Shown one piece after another: positions 20,831 to 33,089 of a stretch of DNA of 64,000 nucleotides (position 1 is its first letter; the number at the start of each line of letters is the position of its first letter). Source of the DNA: Puccinia triticina (Eukaryota > Basidiomycota > Pucciniomycetes > Pucciniales > Pucciniaceae). Location of the stretch: contig NC_070558.1 of NCBI RefSeq assembly GCF_026914185.1, positions 6,519,501-6,583,500 on the forward strand, read 5' to 3'. Both the position numbers and the translations under genes were made by a program. Under the pieces are notes generated by a model. That model was not told the origin of the DNA and searched no databases. It worked only from the letters and a program-made list of their open reading frames with translations.

Positions 20831-23104
20831 TTTGGGGCTTGAGAGTGAGTTTCAATGAAAAAAGGTGCTTGATGCAGTGCCGGGTGCCTGATTTTGGGAA
20901 AATCACGCGGGTACAGGCGGTGCAACTGGTACCCAGGTCCAATTTTACATTTTCTATTCAAGAGCATGAGGACCAATGTGTCCCTCCCTGATGAGAAGAG
21001 TGAATAAGAACTGAAACAGCTTAATGGAACACAGATCAACTTGCTCCAATCTCTAGAAGCATTGTTCTCTATTGTTCTGTTTTTTTTATCATCCTCTGTA
21101 GAGAGTGGCCAGTTGCCTTCTCTTAGGTAAATTACCAGAATACTAATTTATTTCATCATTGCTTAAGTTTTTATATGTTAAGGTCAGGGTCTGGGGGAGA
21201 AGGGCCGGGTCCGGGTTCTCTAGCTAAGTAGATTGATTGCTAGATGAGGAGAACATGATGATCTCTCTCCCAGCTCTCCCTAAGCTAGGAGAGCCGTGAT
21301 ATTTATCTACAAGTGTGACATGTCCTTGGAGTAGGCCATGGCGCGCGCTGGAGCGGCTCATAACATTATGTTACTACAGATTCTAATGAAATAGATGAAT
21401 TCTCAGTCTTCTGAATTCTCTCAGAAAATATACCTCAGGACAAGAGTATGTAAGTATAAAATGATAACTGGAAGCCTCAATCAGATGGATCCCGCACCAC
21501 ATCTTCAGTCAAGAAGAATAGCTCCTGCCATTGTTCAAACAAGCAATCATTTGTTTTGCCAACCATGATTTTTTAAGGTGATAATTTTGGGTTGTAAGGG
21601 TTTCTGGAGGAATCTTTGAATCAGAACAAAGGAAAGTCAGGTTGGTGGCGGATCAGGGAGGGGGGGATTGGATGGATGCTGGGAAGATGGAAATGTAACA
21701 GGCATGTAACAATACAATGAGAAGGCACTCAAAACTTGAAGTACTTGTATCATAAACCTTGTATTTTTTTCAACTTACAAAAAAAGCTGATATTGTGGTT
21801 TTGACTCAAGTGGTTACTATAACTCTATTTTTTTGTTGTTTTGATTTTTTTGATAGGGAAATTGGTTTGTATTTGTCCTGGAAGGGTGTGATTGGACGAC
21901 CATGGAATCCAATTTCCCTTTTGCTATCAGTTGTCATTTGTCAGCAGATCACCCTTGAACAATCAAGCCAGACAATTCTGCTTGTGCTTCTTCAGTCGTT
22001 GACTCAGCTTGTATTCACGGCCTTTGGGGCTATATGATTTTCCAGCCTGATTGGCTTGTCTCTGGAACAAACAATGCAAGATTCAAAGGTGGTTGTGAAA
22101 CCCTTTTGCTGAATGGAGAAGGGTATGAAGGAGGTGCAAGCTCTGCCCTTCTATACTACCAGCTAAGAGAACCTCCAAGCTTGGCTTTGCAAGTTTTAAT
22201 AAGGTGATAGGAGTTGCTCAAGATGAGTTTGTTTCAGACACCATATAAAGGGTTGTTATTGATATTTAAGGTTTTTTATGAGTATGGTTGTAAGTTTTAA
22301 AAGGTGCTGAGTGAATCACTGATCAGTAATAAACTGATGAACTACAAATGGGGGGTAGACAACTCCTTATATAGACAAATGTGAGGGTTTTAGCTCCAGG
22401 GCAGCCCTGATTGAGGGGTTTGAGCTGGCCTGGGCTTTGTACAATTTATGCAAGGATTGCATGCATGATGTGGGGAACCATGGCATGTTATCCAATAAAA
22501 GAAAACAAAAGTTGAGGTGGAAGTTCTAGAATGCGTAGAACAATGGCACAGACTGCAGGGGCAGTGCTGAATGATGTCATGCAGGTAGCAAACAAAAACA
22601 AACTAATATATGCAGTGGATATATAATGGAGTAGGGAAAAGTATGTGTATAGTGGGGAAAGGTGGCTTGAGGTGTGTGACAGGGGTTGACAAGGTGCTAC
22701 AGGTTGTCCAGAGGGTCTACCTCCAGTGTAGCAGGGGCCCAGTTACACTTCCAGTGGTGACTAGGGGTTATTTTGGCTGTAGAATCTGATTAAGGGGTCT
22801 TTTTGGTTTTTTCTTGAGGCCTTCTATGGGTGAAATATACTAGTGAGAGAAAACTTTTGATTTTTCCCATTTTGTATACCACAAAGACCAAGTCCTTCTA
22901 TAGTCTGGAAGGCAAGCAACTGACCCATGACATAGATTCAAACATTTTGAGTGTTGGCGGACCAATGGGACACTTGAACCACATCAAGAATTACCACTCC
23001 CAACCAAACCCTGAATGGCCAACTCCTCAAGAGCATCCTTCAGCTGTTTGATTCAAACTTGGTCCTTGTTCATCCCAACACCTTTCTCACCCATAGGCTT
23101 TTCA
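20831..23104. other. AT-rich non-coding repeat zone
   Basis: Over 2.2 kb without a recognisable gene. A 92-codon hydrophobic frame at 21759-22037 has no family signature and I do not call it. Confidence 0.4.
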
Positions 23105-23840
23105 GGCTCCAGTAAAGCTTCCCCAACCAGGCCGCGGCTGCTTCACTGGGAATGTTCTACAATCTGCTGACAAGACTTGGCAAGCAACCATTGCAGCCAC
23201 TCTGGAAAAGATTTTTACAGTGGATCAAGCTGACAGGGGCAACACTGGTTGAAAAAGCCAGCAGGGGCAAGGAGGCGGAGGCAAAAAAAGATGCAGGGAT
23301 GGTCAAAGACTGCTGGATTTTAAGACCAAGCTGGACCGGATTGTTGTCAAATGTTTTGTGTAATATTGGGAGATGTTTTATGCAATCAAGGAGGCATTCA
23401 AGAGGTTCATCAACAAAAGTTGCAATAAACCCAACAAACCTTTGGCCAATTTTCTTTACCTTGAGATTCAAACAGCTGGTTGGTTGATGAATGAGGCAGA
23501 AATAAATACCTGTCTCAATCATGTCATTATCCTCTTTTGTTACTCTCAGGCTAACACTATCTTTGAGGAGTTCTATAAACACAACCTTGCTAAGCGGCTT
23601 TTATTGTCCAAGTCTAGCACAATTGATCTGGAACAGAACATGGTGGTGAAGCTGAAAAAGGTGTGGCAAACAAAATTGATATGACTTTGATTGATTTCCT
23701 GGAAACTAATTGTCTTTGGTTTGGACACAAGAATGTGGGCCAGGTTTTACAGCGAAGTCAGAAGTAATGTTCCAAGATTTGGAGACATCAAGTGATTTGA
23801 ACGGCTTGTATGAGAAGGTGGAGGCGGAAGCAACGCGGCA
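23105..23840 (+). pseudogene. Cullin gene fragment (CUL4-like), decayed
   Basis: Three collinear blocks read as cullin. LLDFKTKLDRIVVKCF lies near 23315-23360, IKEAFKRFINKSCNKPNKPL near 23377-23440, and TIFEEFYKHNLAKRLLLSKS near 23555-23615. A further block, CGPGFTAKSEVMFQDLE, lies near 23735-23785. Cullins are scaffold proteins of RING ubiquitin ligases. Here a stop codon separates the first two blocks and the frame shifts between later ones. Both the substrate-adaptor end and the C-terminal neddylation region are missing. It sits among repeats, so it is probably a captured or left-over fragment. Confidence 0.7.
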
Positions 23841-23909
23841 AGAAGGCGGCCTTGACAACGGGGTAGAGCTGAGAGTGACAGCATTGAAGTCAGGGAGCTG
23901 GCCAATTGT

Positions 23910-24062
23910 GGTGTTCAAAATTGCATGTCACTATTTACATAAAATCATAAAACCAATTTTGGCTGGGAGATGTCAGAGTGCATAAAACTTAAAGTGACAT
24001 CTCCCAGCCAAAATTGCAGTTTATGATTTTATGTAAAAAAATCTTATGCAATTTTGAATACC
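23910..24062. mobile_element. Foldback MITE, TIR family GGTGTTCAAA
   Basis: A 153-bp, almost complete inverted repeat with a loop of about 20 bases. The arms contain GGTGTTCAAAATTGCAT, CATAAAATCATAAA and TTTTGGCTGGGAGATGTCA with their complements. It belongs to the same family as 61123-61319 by its termini and CATAAAATCATAA block. Confidence 0.8.
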
Positions 24063-24388
24063 ATAAATGAGCCAGTCAAACAAGCCAAAATCCTACTGCC
24101 CACCCGTTTACATTCCCACCTGACCTGGTTTGAGAGGTTTCATGTGTCTAAATATCTTGGTAGATGCTTGTATTTGGCCCACTCATTGGGCCAGGTTGTC
24201 CTTGCTGCCATGGACAAGAAGGACAGGTTGAGTGGGGGCAATTGGAAGGCAGGCTGGGAGACTTGTGAGGCACAAAGGGTCTGAAGGAGGTCTGTCAGCC
24301 ACAGAGTACATGTCACAGTAACTTACATGTGCCAAGTACCTGCAATTGTTCACATTACATATAGTACATTCCTTTTACACCTTCATTA

Positions 24389-24587
24389 GGGGGGTTCACA
24401 ATTGAATTTTATAAAACTTTGGAGGTCAATTTAAGGCCTTTATGAACATAATTTTAAAATTTTGGCAAGATGTCCAGAAAAAGGTGTGACTGATCAATCA
24501 GTGCAATTTATCAAATTTTTAAAACTATGTTCATAAACGGGTTAAAATGGGTCCTAAAGTTTTACAAATTTCAATTGTGAACCCCCC
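24389..24587. mobile_element. MITE, TIR GGGGGGTTCACAATTGAA, 199 bp
   Basis: Terminal inverted repeats of at least 18 bp (GGGGGGTTCACAATTGAA and its complement), each bordered by TA (24387-24388 and 24588-24589). No coding capacity. Confidence 0.8.
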
Positions 24588-24919
24588 TATTAGATATGTA
24601 TATCATTAGATACAAGCTTAAGAATGTAATCTTGTTATACATTACATTACAGAAAACCATAGCTCAATATAGTTACTCCAATGTACTGTTGTTATAAGAG
24701 TTAAGTTAAGTGACTGAAAACAGTAAGATTACAATATAACTTAACATTACTGTACATGTGAAATACGCCCAAGTCAGGTATCAATCATTTATCCCCTGTT
24801 ACACCTCATTCCCTACTTACATAACATGTTGATTATGATATAAATACATCAAAATTACATGATGTAATATGATTCACAATAGCACTGAATGGAATCATTG
24901 ATTCCTATGATCAGCTATA
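24588..24919. other. AT-rich spacer
   Basis: No gene. ACATTAC/TAACTTA-like short motifs recur. Confidence 0.4.
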
Positions 24920-25784
24920 GAGATTGCCCGTGGGGGGTACCCGGTATCCGTGGGCGGGTACCCGCCAGCCCTTGGTGGGTACCCGCCCGCGGGTGCCGTG
25001 TGCGGGTCCGGGTATGTAAATTTTGGATGGCGGGTACCCGTCCAGGTACCCGCTGCAAAAGGTCTGGAGACGAGCAGTCGCGGACAACCTTTTGCAGCGG
25101 GATCATGGCCCCGGTGTCCAGCACATGCTGGACGCTGAGAGAGCATACACTCTTGATGTCTGGCACAGAGCTGACATTGGGAGGGTATATGTGTGCCCTC
25201 TCAATGTCCAGTATGTGCTGGACACAGAGAGGGCATCCACTCTTGATGTCCGGCCCAGACCGGGCATCAAGAATTCACACGCAGACATACCCTCTCAATA
25301 TCCGGCCCAGACCGGGCACCAAGAGGGTATATACACCCTTGATGACGGTCTATGCCGGCTTCAAGGGTGGTGTAAACTCTTGATGACCGGCTAAGACCGG
25401 ACATTGGGAGGGTATGCACACACCCTCTCGATGTCCAATCTGTGCCGGTCATCAAGACTGTACGCCCTTTCAGTGTCCAGCACAGACCAGACATCAAGAG
25501 GGTATACATACACCCTCTTGATACCCGGCACAGGTCAGGCATTGAGAGGGTATATACACCCTTGATGACCGGTCTGTGTTGGTCATCAAGAGGTTACACC
25601 ACCCTCAAAGCCGGCATAGACCGGCTAGAGGGTTGAATTGTAGGCGGTACCCATGATACCCGCCACGGGTACTGCCGGTACCGGCCCTACGGGTGCCAGG
25701 TCTGAGTCCGGGTATCTAAATATGCCCAAAATGACCGCAGGTACCCGCACCCGCCATGGGTACCCAGGTCCACTCGGCGATCTC
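24920..25784. mobile_element. MITE, TIR family GAGATTGCC, 865 bp, with internal minisatellite
   Basis: Left end GAGATTGCCCGTGGGGGGTA and right end (inverted) GAGATCGCCGAGTGGACCTG, flanked by TA at 24918-24919 and 25785-25786. Both subterminal parts are dense in GGTACCCG. The core is the palindromic minisatellite at 25120-25640, which accounts for the element's unusual length. Confidence 0.65.
25120..25640. repeat. Palindromic minisatellite array
   Basis: About ten degenerate units of 40-60 bp, each built around CTCTTGATG(T/A)CCGG and its complement, alternating with TATACACCC. Units are self-complementary, so the array could form serial hairpins. Plus- and minus-strand frames across it are repeats of one peptide and are not genes. 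Confidence 0.75.
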
Positions 25785-25859
25785 TAATCAGCTAGTGTAC
25801 ACAGCTACTGATCTGGGATCAGTACTGATCATTACACTGCCCTGATCATTTTGAATGTT

Positions 25860-26400
25860 GATCTTCATGAGGATCCTCTTGCTTTGAGCGCTTCCAGTTC
25901 CCCCCTGGTCCTGAAGCGCCTCCCAGCGCCTCAATTTCCCTCCTGCTCTTTTTCCCTCTATATAAACATGCCCCCCAGGACTCTTTATCCCTCAGAATAT
26001 TATTACAGCAAAGTTTAACCCATACTATAGTTAAACAGTGCTTTCATTCTCACCCATCTTTCAATTCAGGAATAACATCAACTCTTGATTACCCTTACCT
26101 TTGTGTAGGTAAAACCACGTACCCAAGTCAAGTTCTTCCTTGGATGCCTATTAACACCTTGTGTTGATCTGGATGCTCCTTCATTGAGCAAGCCTCTCAG
26201 TCAAGATTACTGATAGAGTGAAACCTTTTACAGGTCTTACCACAAACCCATTGGCCCATCCTTGGCACTTTACACTATCATATTGCTAGTAACAACCCTC
26301 TCAGACATGGTTAGTTACTTACAGGCTGACAAGGTTGGGGGTTGCTAATTTTGTTATTGTTGTTGGATGGACTTTGTCTGCTAACAGTTGCGGAGGATGA
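25860..26400 (+). other. LTR- or promoter-like segment with TATA box
   Basis: A TATATAAAC box at about 25959 is followed by pyrimidine-rich DNA, and the segment ends in a G/T-rich stretch (GGTTGGGGGTTGC). The layout resembles an LTR U3-R-U5. I found no terminal TG..CA pair, partner copy or target duplication, so this is tentative. Confidence 0.3.
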
Positions 26401-28320
26401 CCAGAAGAAGTGGCGTCAGCAGCGGGGGCCACGTGTGGCCATGGCTAAATGACTGATCCTATATCAGTATGTGCATGGAGACAGTGAGTGATACTGGACC
26501 AGCCTAGTTTAAGAGCCCTCACAACTTGGACTGCAAAGGATAGTGGTGACAATAGTAGAAGGGACATCAATGTTGTTGGAAGCAGGTCAGTATGGTGATG
26601 GTAGCACTGGCAACTTGTACATAACAAGCAGGGCACCAGCAACGTGCGGTTGGGGGTGTCCAGCATTGAGTGCTGGTGGCATCCCAGCATGTTTTTTTAA
26701 AGCAGAGCAAGTTGCACTGGTTTTTCCCCCCAGGAGATCTGTTTTTTTCCTACCCCCTGACCACGTTATTAGGTCCTCCCTGGACACCTTTAACAACCAG
26801 CCCACTTTTGCTTATTGCTATGGCACAGCTGGAGGGTCATCCACAGGGCCTTTGGGCATTTGGGGATTTTCAACTTGTGCCTTTGTTTAACTGTTGTGTG
26901 CACTATTTTTTGTTGTACATTATCTTTTTAAAAAAACACCCCAAAACTTAGATCCAGAGGTTTAGGATTTTGTGGATTTAAGAAAGTGGGATAATTCATT
27001 TTGGTGAATCAAGCCTGTCTGGGTACTTGCCCAAGTTCCAGGCATAAATCAAAAAGCTTGCATGCCCAGGCCAAGCCCCAAGTGCCCGTGGCCTAGACAC
27101 AAGGCCCATTTGGCACATAGCCAAGTTTAGGGTGTCCAGGGACAAGTCCTGCTTGGTCGATGCTCAAGAAAGGGTGCCACACACAACAAGCAATGCACCA
27201 CCATGGGCTGGCACACTGATAAATGCACCCCACAGCTCAGGGGTGTATCACTCTGCATAACTGCAGAGTATTCACCCTGTCTGCCTGTATCTTCATCAAC
27301 CTGGCTACATAACAGGATCTCTGATCATGCATGATTGACTTCTGGTCAACAACAAATAATTAACAGGAAGAAAAAATGGTCAAGAGATGAAAAAAGGTGA
27401 ACAGAGAAAAGAAACAGTTCTCCTCACCATACTCAAGAGGCCTGCTAGCTGTGTTGGTATTTGTTATGTGTTTGTGAGGGGTGATAGGTGGCTGGAGCAG
27501 CTCAAAGCCAATGGATGCAATTGGCCCAGCAGCTGTGTAGGCTCACCCAGGGCTTGGCTCTGTGCCAAGATTTGGGCCCCACAGAAAACACCCAATCAAG
27601 CCCCCTGTGCAAATGCTCAAGCTTGTGTGGCAAATGCCAAGCAGGACTGGGCTAAGTGCCCAGATGAGCTTGATCTACCTTATCAGGTAACAACTTATCT
27701 ACAATTTTCTCATTTGTGCTACATGTTATCACTAGGTGATCTTTTGATACACTCTCCAGAGAGTGCCATGCAGTAATTTTTTTCCATAACTGTGCTGAAG
27801 GCCTTTAGTGAGTTTAGTGTGACAAAAAATGATCAATTATGGAACCAATCTGTAAACTATTTTGAATTTGTCAGTATCTCATCCAGAAAGCAACCAGAAC
27901 TCATCCAGGATTCAGCTAGAACTCAAATGGAACTAATCACAGAGGAAAAGAAATACATTTTGGGAGGAAGCCAAAAATTTGAATTGGACTGCCATCCCTT
28001 GTTTCTTCTGTAACTTGACTAAGTCCGGCCTCCCTTGGAGACGTTGAAGCACCTCCACCTTTGGACTAAGTTAAGTTTGGTTCCGCAAGGACCCCCCGAA
28101 TCTGATTATGGAGTGAGACTAAGTTAAGGTAGAGTAGGAAGATGCCTTGTGCAATTACAAACAGTCAGTTCAAGTTCCTCCGTGGTGGAATACATCCAGG
28201 GCCTTTGCCCGCCGAGTTTCATGATCAGTTCCTCCTCAATGGTATTCGTCCGTCAACATAGATATGTATCCATGTTTGAGGCAATCGAAAGGAAGGAAAA
28301 TTACAGAGTTTCACACTGTT
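26401..28320. other. Repeat-rich intergenic DNA
   Basis: No recognisable gene. Frames at 26543-26890 and 27387-27776 have no family signature. Confidence 0.4.
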
Positions 28321-28455
28321 TCATCCACTTTTGAATTCTTGTGACTCATTATGCCCACGTCCTCGTTATAGAAAATCGCATGCATATCGATGTCTTACGT
28401 GTCTTGACTTCACGTTTTAAGAATTCTGCCCGCCTGAACCTCAAGGGCACTGCCC
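28321..28455 (+). promoter_or_regulatory. Duplicated upstream block, copy 2
   Basis: Counterpart of 13232-13360, ending 150 bp upstream of the start codon of paralog 2. It keeps the order CACGTCCTCGTTATA, TCTTACGTGTCTTGACTTCA and CCTCAAGGGCACTGCC. Confidence 0.55.
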
Positions 28456-28604
28456 CTCACTTCTACGACAATGATGGATACTGTTCGTAGGGTGTATGTG
28501 GAGAGCTTCGCGTTCCAAACTTCCTTTTCGGCGCGGCCAGTAAGTTATATCTGCCGTCGAGTTTGCGCCGCTTCCGTTCCGTCTATCATTGGTGCTTTTC
28601 CAAG

Positions 28605-31600
28605 ATGCCGTCTTCTAAGTCATCGCTCACACTTATTCGATTCATTTACTTTCTTGCAGCTTATGAGGCTGTTCATGCCGGCCGTCTTTACCCGCGCGCG
28701 CTCGCCGCAGAATCATTGACTCCATTGCACGACGTATGGCCGGAAGTACAGGAGCTCCCCAAGAATTCCTCCCCCGCAAAGCAACTCAAGAAGGCAGGGT
28801 CGAAAGTGGAGTCAAAACTCCCAAAAACTGAAGGACGACCGCCCGGAGCAAGCAATGTGCAAGGCACTGACCCCCAAGAGGCATTGGCACTCTCTCCCCC
28901 AACGTCAATACCTGCTACTCAGCCAATACATTCCGTTTCTCTGCCCACGGATTCCTCCCCTTTGACCCAACTCAACGAGGGAAGGTCGGAAGTCACTACT
29001 TCCGAAGTGGAGTCAGCAAAAACTGGAGGACCACCGCCCGGAGCAAGCGATGCGCAAAGCACTGGCCCTCAGGAGTCTTTGCCATTCCCTCCCCCATTGC
29101 CAACACCTACGCCTCCGGTCACCAATCATGTTACTACTCAGCCAATACATACCGGTTCTTCTCCCAAATATTCCTCCCCTCCCTCCCCTGTGGTCCAACT
29201 CAATAAGCCAAGTTCGGAAGTGGAGCCCTTGATCCAACTCAACGAAGCAAGGTCGGACGTGGAACCCTTGATCCAACTCAACGAGGCAAAGTCGGGAGCA
29301 GAGTCACCACAAAAAACGGGAGGACCAGCACGCGGCACTGACTCGGCATTTTCGTCCCAAGAGCCTGCGCCTCAGTCGAAGCCTAAACTGACAATCGTAA
29401 GTGTGATTCAACCTGGGGCTCCAGGCTTTCTGCCAAACGTAATCACCGATAGATGAAACTCATGCAATTCGACTCGCATAGGTTAACAAATCAAAACTCA
29501 CGTTAAAAAAGTACTTTAAGCGCATACAAAAAAACCTCTACCAAGTGTAAGCAAATGTTTGAAGATTTGTCCACTTGATATACTTCCCGGCTAATGTTTT
29601 GAGCCGCTTGACGGGACTAGCCTTGCTTGGTTCAATGTTGCAGGTTACAAAATTGTAAGCGATGCATTCATCATGTTGCACGCGACATGAGCATATTTTT
29701 AGCTGTCACTGACCACATTTGGAACTGCAGAGAATGCGATTCCTTCGCCCTGCCACCCCAGAAGAATTACAAAGATATAGTAAGTGGTCATGTTGCTTCT
29801 CTCACTTGACGGCCCACCCAAAGTTTTGTTTCCCTTCAGTTGGTGATTTGAATCACTCTCCTTTTCGTCAGCCGAAGTAAGAGATCAACTCTCCGGTTTA
29901 CTTGCTACACACCAAGCCCTCAAGCTGAACGATAAAGAGGTACTAGACGCAAACACCTTGGCCAAGCGGCTCGACAAAAAACTATCCCCGCCCGTCAACC
30001 CGTACAAGTCCCCACCTGCAAAATCTGAGTATAAAGACTATTTGGCAAGATTGGAGTCACGATATAAATTGGACTATGATCTTGAAGATCTGCGCCAACG
30101 ATGGACATCGCAACCTATCAAACTTTCCCAGGGATTAACTTCCGCCGAAGGCGTTACTGAGAATCGGCTGAACATCGCACTCTCAAACTTGAACCGCCAG
30201 AATTACCTCGCGGAGTATGACAAACGTTGTCGGAATGTTATTCAAGATCTCCAACCTCAGCTTACACAATGGCAGGAGCAGCCGAAAGGATATTTCCCGT
30301 CCACGGACTCACTGCAGTATTTCCCATCTTTTTATCACGATAGGAATCCTCGCCAGCCCTACTGGGGCAAGAAGTTCTTTGTTCAAGCTCGAACTGCCCA
30401 GCTTCAGTTAGCGCAAGGTGCCGAATTTCCATTATCTCCAGTCAAGACGCCTCTGACGCCTTTGGGGGAGCTTTTGCGAGACACGCCTTCCAGTATCCCA
30501 CTGGAGGAACTCTTGCACGACTGGACGATAGCGGAAGGATTTGGTGCAATGCTAGATTCTGTAAGCCAAGCAGCCAGGACTCTTCTCGTGAATGAACTTC
30601 AAGAGCCACTTTCTGTCGCGCTCAACAAGCCGTTAGAGTTGGAACCTTTCTTAAAATCGATCTTCGCAAGCACCAGCAAAGAAGACATTGCGTGGCGCGA
30701 AAAGCTCTTTCAGGATTTCTATGGCTCGTCGGCGACTCCGTCCATGTTATTTGAACAGCTGAAGGGTATTCCCGACGAGCAAGTCCGTTTACGCTCTGCC
30801 TTTGAAAATCATTCAGGCCTGCTTGCCTTCTTGGACAAGGCAGACCGGAAAAGCCTCGAACAGGCTTCATCAGATCCCGCAAAGTTGGCGGAGGCCCTGA
30901 CTTGGATCGAAAGCCGCTCCGAAGCAGGAAGTAAAGTGTCAGAAGAATTGCAAGATTTCAGAAACGAAGCCCTCAAGCCCGATTACGATGTCGAACGGCC
31001 ATTTGTTGAAAACTTGCACAAACAAGGCATAATTGATCAATCGACTCGACAGCAACTGAATCCACCCGGCGGGCTGTCTCGTCAAAAGTTTCTGAATGCG
31101 CTCGGGACGAAGGAAGATTTCACGAGACAACTGATGACGAATCTGGAAAATGACCTGTTAAAAACACTGGCCCCCTCGGAAGGAAACCCGCCGGGAACTG
31201 TCGCAAGGACCACCGAACACCTCGCCCAGTTGCACGTTGAAAAGCTTCACAAGCAGGCCGAGTCCGAGTACTTCAAACCCGGCCTGTTTCAAAATCCTCC
31301 AAAGTACGAGTTTCTTCCAGCACTGAGGGTATTCGACCCGCAAGAGGTGAGGAAGCTTGCCAAGCTTTCCGACCACAAGGAAATGCTCTTCAAGGCCTAC
31401 ATCCAGGCTCGTCTGCCACATTTCGAGCTTCCCAAGGTGCAATACAAATCAGAGATGGACAAGTTTTTGAGTCAAATCAAAATCCCGCAACCCGGAGCAC
31501 ACCCCGCGGGTAAGTAGTGCAGTGGCCAAAGCCGGACGCTAGACGAGTGTAACTAACAATCTTCCGTTTCCATCTTCGGGCCGAATTTGGCTTCCTGTCC

Positions 31601-31926
31601 CAGCTCGAACCGACAAGCGGAGTGTGCTCCATAGTCTGCCCAACTTCGACGAACGCCTGTCTGTCTTTTACCTGGAGCCGCTCAAAGCGGCGGACGCGCG
31701 ATTGGACGGAACCCCATACGCACGTCTGACCGACAAATCGCGGCGACAGCTCAATGCGCTGGCTTCCGAAGCTTACCTGCGCCGGCACCAACTCGACCAA
31801 ACGCCCCAACTGCGCCTCCAGTGGAGTGCCGACATCGCCCAGTTCGAGAAAACACACTTGCGACAGATCCCGGTGATCCTCCAAGTCATGGAATCCTTCT
31901 TGCGCCAGGCAAAGGCTGCCAGTTGA
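28605..31926 (+). CDS. Large secreted protein of unknown family, paralog 2 (effector-like)
   Basis: Predicted 966 residues. Exons: 28605-29396, 29482-29546, 29621-29654, 29731-29779, 29872-31509, 31604-31926. Exons 2, 3 and 4 have exactly the same lengths as in the gene at 13514 (65, 34, 49 nt), and all phases match. Residues 1-25 form a predicted signal peptide (LIRFIYFLAAYEAVHA). Exon 1 is 264 codons against 112 in paralog 1. The extra length is repeats: QLNE(A/G)(R/K)S-type units at least four times and (K/P)TGGPPPGAS/PQE(S/A)L-type units three times. The large exon 5 is strongly conserved between the paralogs. No known domain, catalytic motif or transmembrane span is seen. Role as an effector is inferred from signal, duplication and repeat growth only. 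Confidence 0.75.
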
Positions 31927-33089
31927 AGACTCGCAGCAAGAGGCGATCCGGACGACCGAAACCTGGGCAGCGAGCTGTCCTACCTCATCCTTCTCAACCC
32001 AAAATTGGGTCTTATCTTCTATTCATTCATCCTACCTTATTGTTTTGTTAGCGGATTCTTCGAATAATCACCCTTCATTGGTCCCCCAGACCAACCATCT
32101 ATGCATAGAAACGCAGTTGTATCGACGCCAGCACTGCTCAGAAGACCCGCAGAAATGAGTAGCTATTTCATATTAATCCATTGATTGATTCCTCTGTCAT
32201 TTCGTGCATAAACTTTTCGAACAAATTACCGTGATTTGTCTCCCACCAGAGACCGCCCAGCCCAACATCCTAGGGACAAGTGTCAGATTGGCGCGGAGAG
32301 GCTAGTCGTTCAGTCCACTCCGCGGGCTTCCGCACAGCGACAATGAGAAGCGAACAAGCATGCTATGTCGAGTCAGAACACACGAGCAGAACCTGAGTTG
32401 AATTTTCTTTGCATGATAATGTGCGCACTGCGCGGTATTCCAGACCCACTTGTCCCCGTCCCTCTGCACGCTCAAACGCCCGCTCGGGCGAAGCATGCCG
32501 ATACACACAATGGCCGCACATCGATACGCTGCGCTCCACCGCCGTGTGTATCTTGTTTCTTGAGTGGCTTACCGGACGTGCTTTTGTGCGACGGCGCTGC
32601 CGAAGACGACATGTCCCAGCCCGGTGCACGGCCGGTGGAGCGTATGAGCTTGAGCGGCCACCACGGCGCCCCGAAACGACACTCCACATGTCCCGGGGGG
32701 GGGGGGGGGGGGGGGGGGGAGGAATAAAGCCGGGTGGGCCAGGGCCCCTCTCCCTGTCTCTGCAGATCCCGGGAGGATACAGCCCGCCCCCAAAAAAAGA
32801 CTCGTCGCCAGGCCCTGGCTCATGTGGAGCGTCCTCTCCGTCCTGCCCTGCCCTCCCGCGGTCCGGGGAGAGTAGGGGCGGGGGGAGGGGACAGGATGCA
32901 GGACGCAATCAAAAACAGGGCGGGGCTTTTCTCGGGCCGGGAAGGCTGCTGGATTGGCGCAGTTTCTGGCAGGGAAGGGGGGTTTATTTTTTGGCTTCGC
33001 GGCCCAGTTAGTTAGGGGACGGATGGCTGGTACTAGACGATGGCAGAAGGCGATCTTAGTGGACTGAGAGAGAGAGAGAGAGTAGGGGA
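31927..33089. other. Intergenic; onset of GC-rich island
   Basis: No supported gene. From about 32400 the base composition turns strongly GC-rich and long overlapping frames appear in several registers on both strands. This is expected from stop-codon scarcity in GC-rich DNA, and none has a family signature. Confidence 0.45.
32695..32719 (+). repeat. G25 homopolymer
   Basis: Twenty-five consecutive G. It could form quadruplex structures, and its length is unreliable in most sequencing chemistries. Confidence 0.9.

Noticed and set aside
21759..22037. Hydrophobic 92-codon frame
   Set aside because: No start context, splice continuity or family signature; it lies in AT-rich repeat DNA.
24889..25636. 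Overlapping frames across the palindromic minisatellite
   Set aside because: Both strands read as repeats of one short peptide; no gene signal.
25120..25640. Possible CRISPR-like array
   Set aside because: Units are degenerate and self-complementary, spacers are not unique and the genome is eukaryotic.
32363..33015. Frames around the G25 run
   Set aside because: Gly-runs and shifted frames on both strands arise from the homopolymer; no motif.
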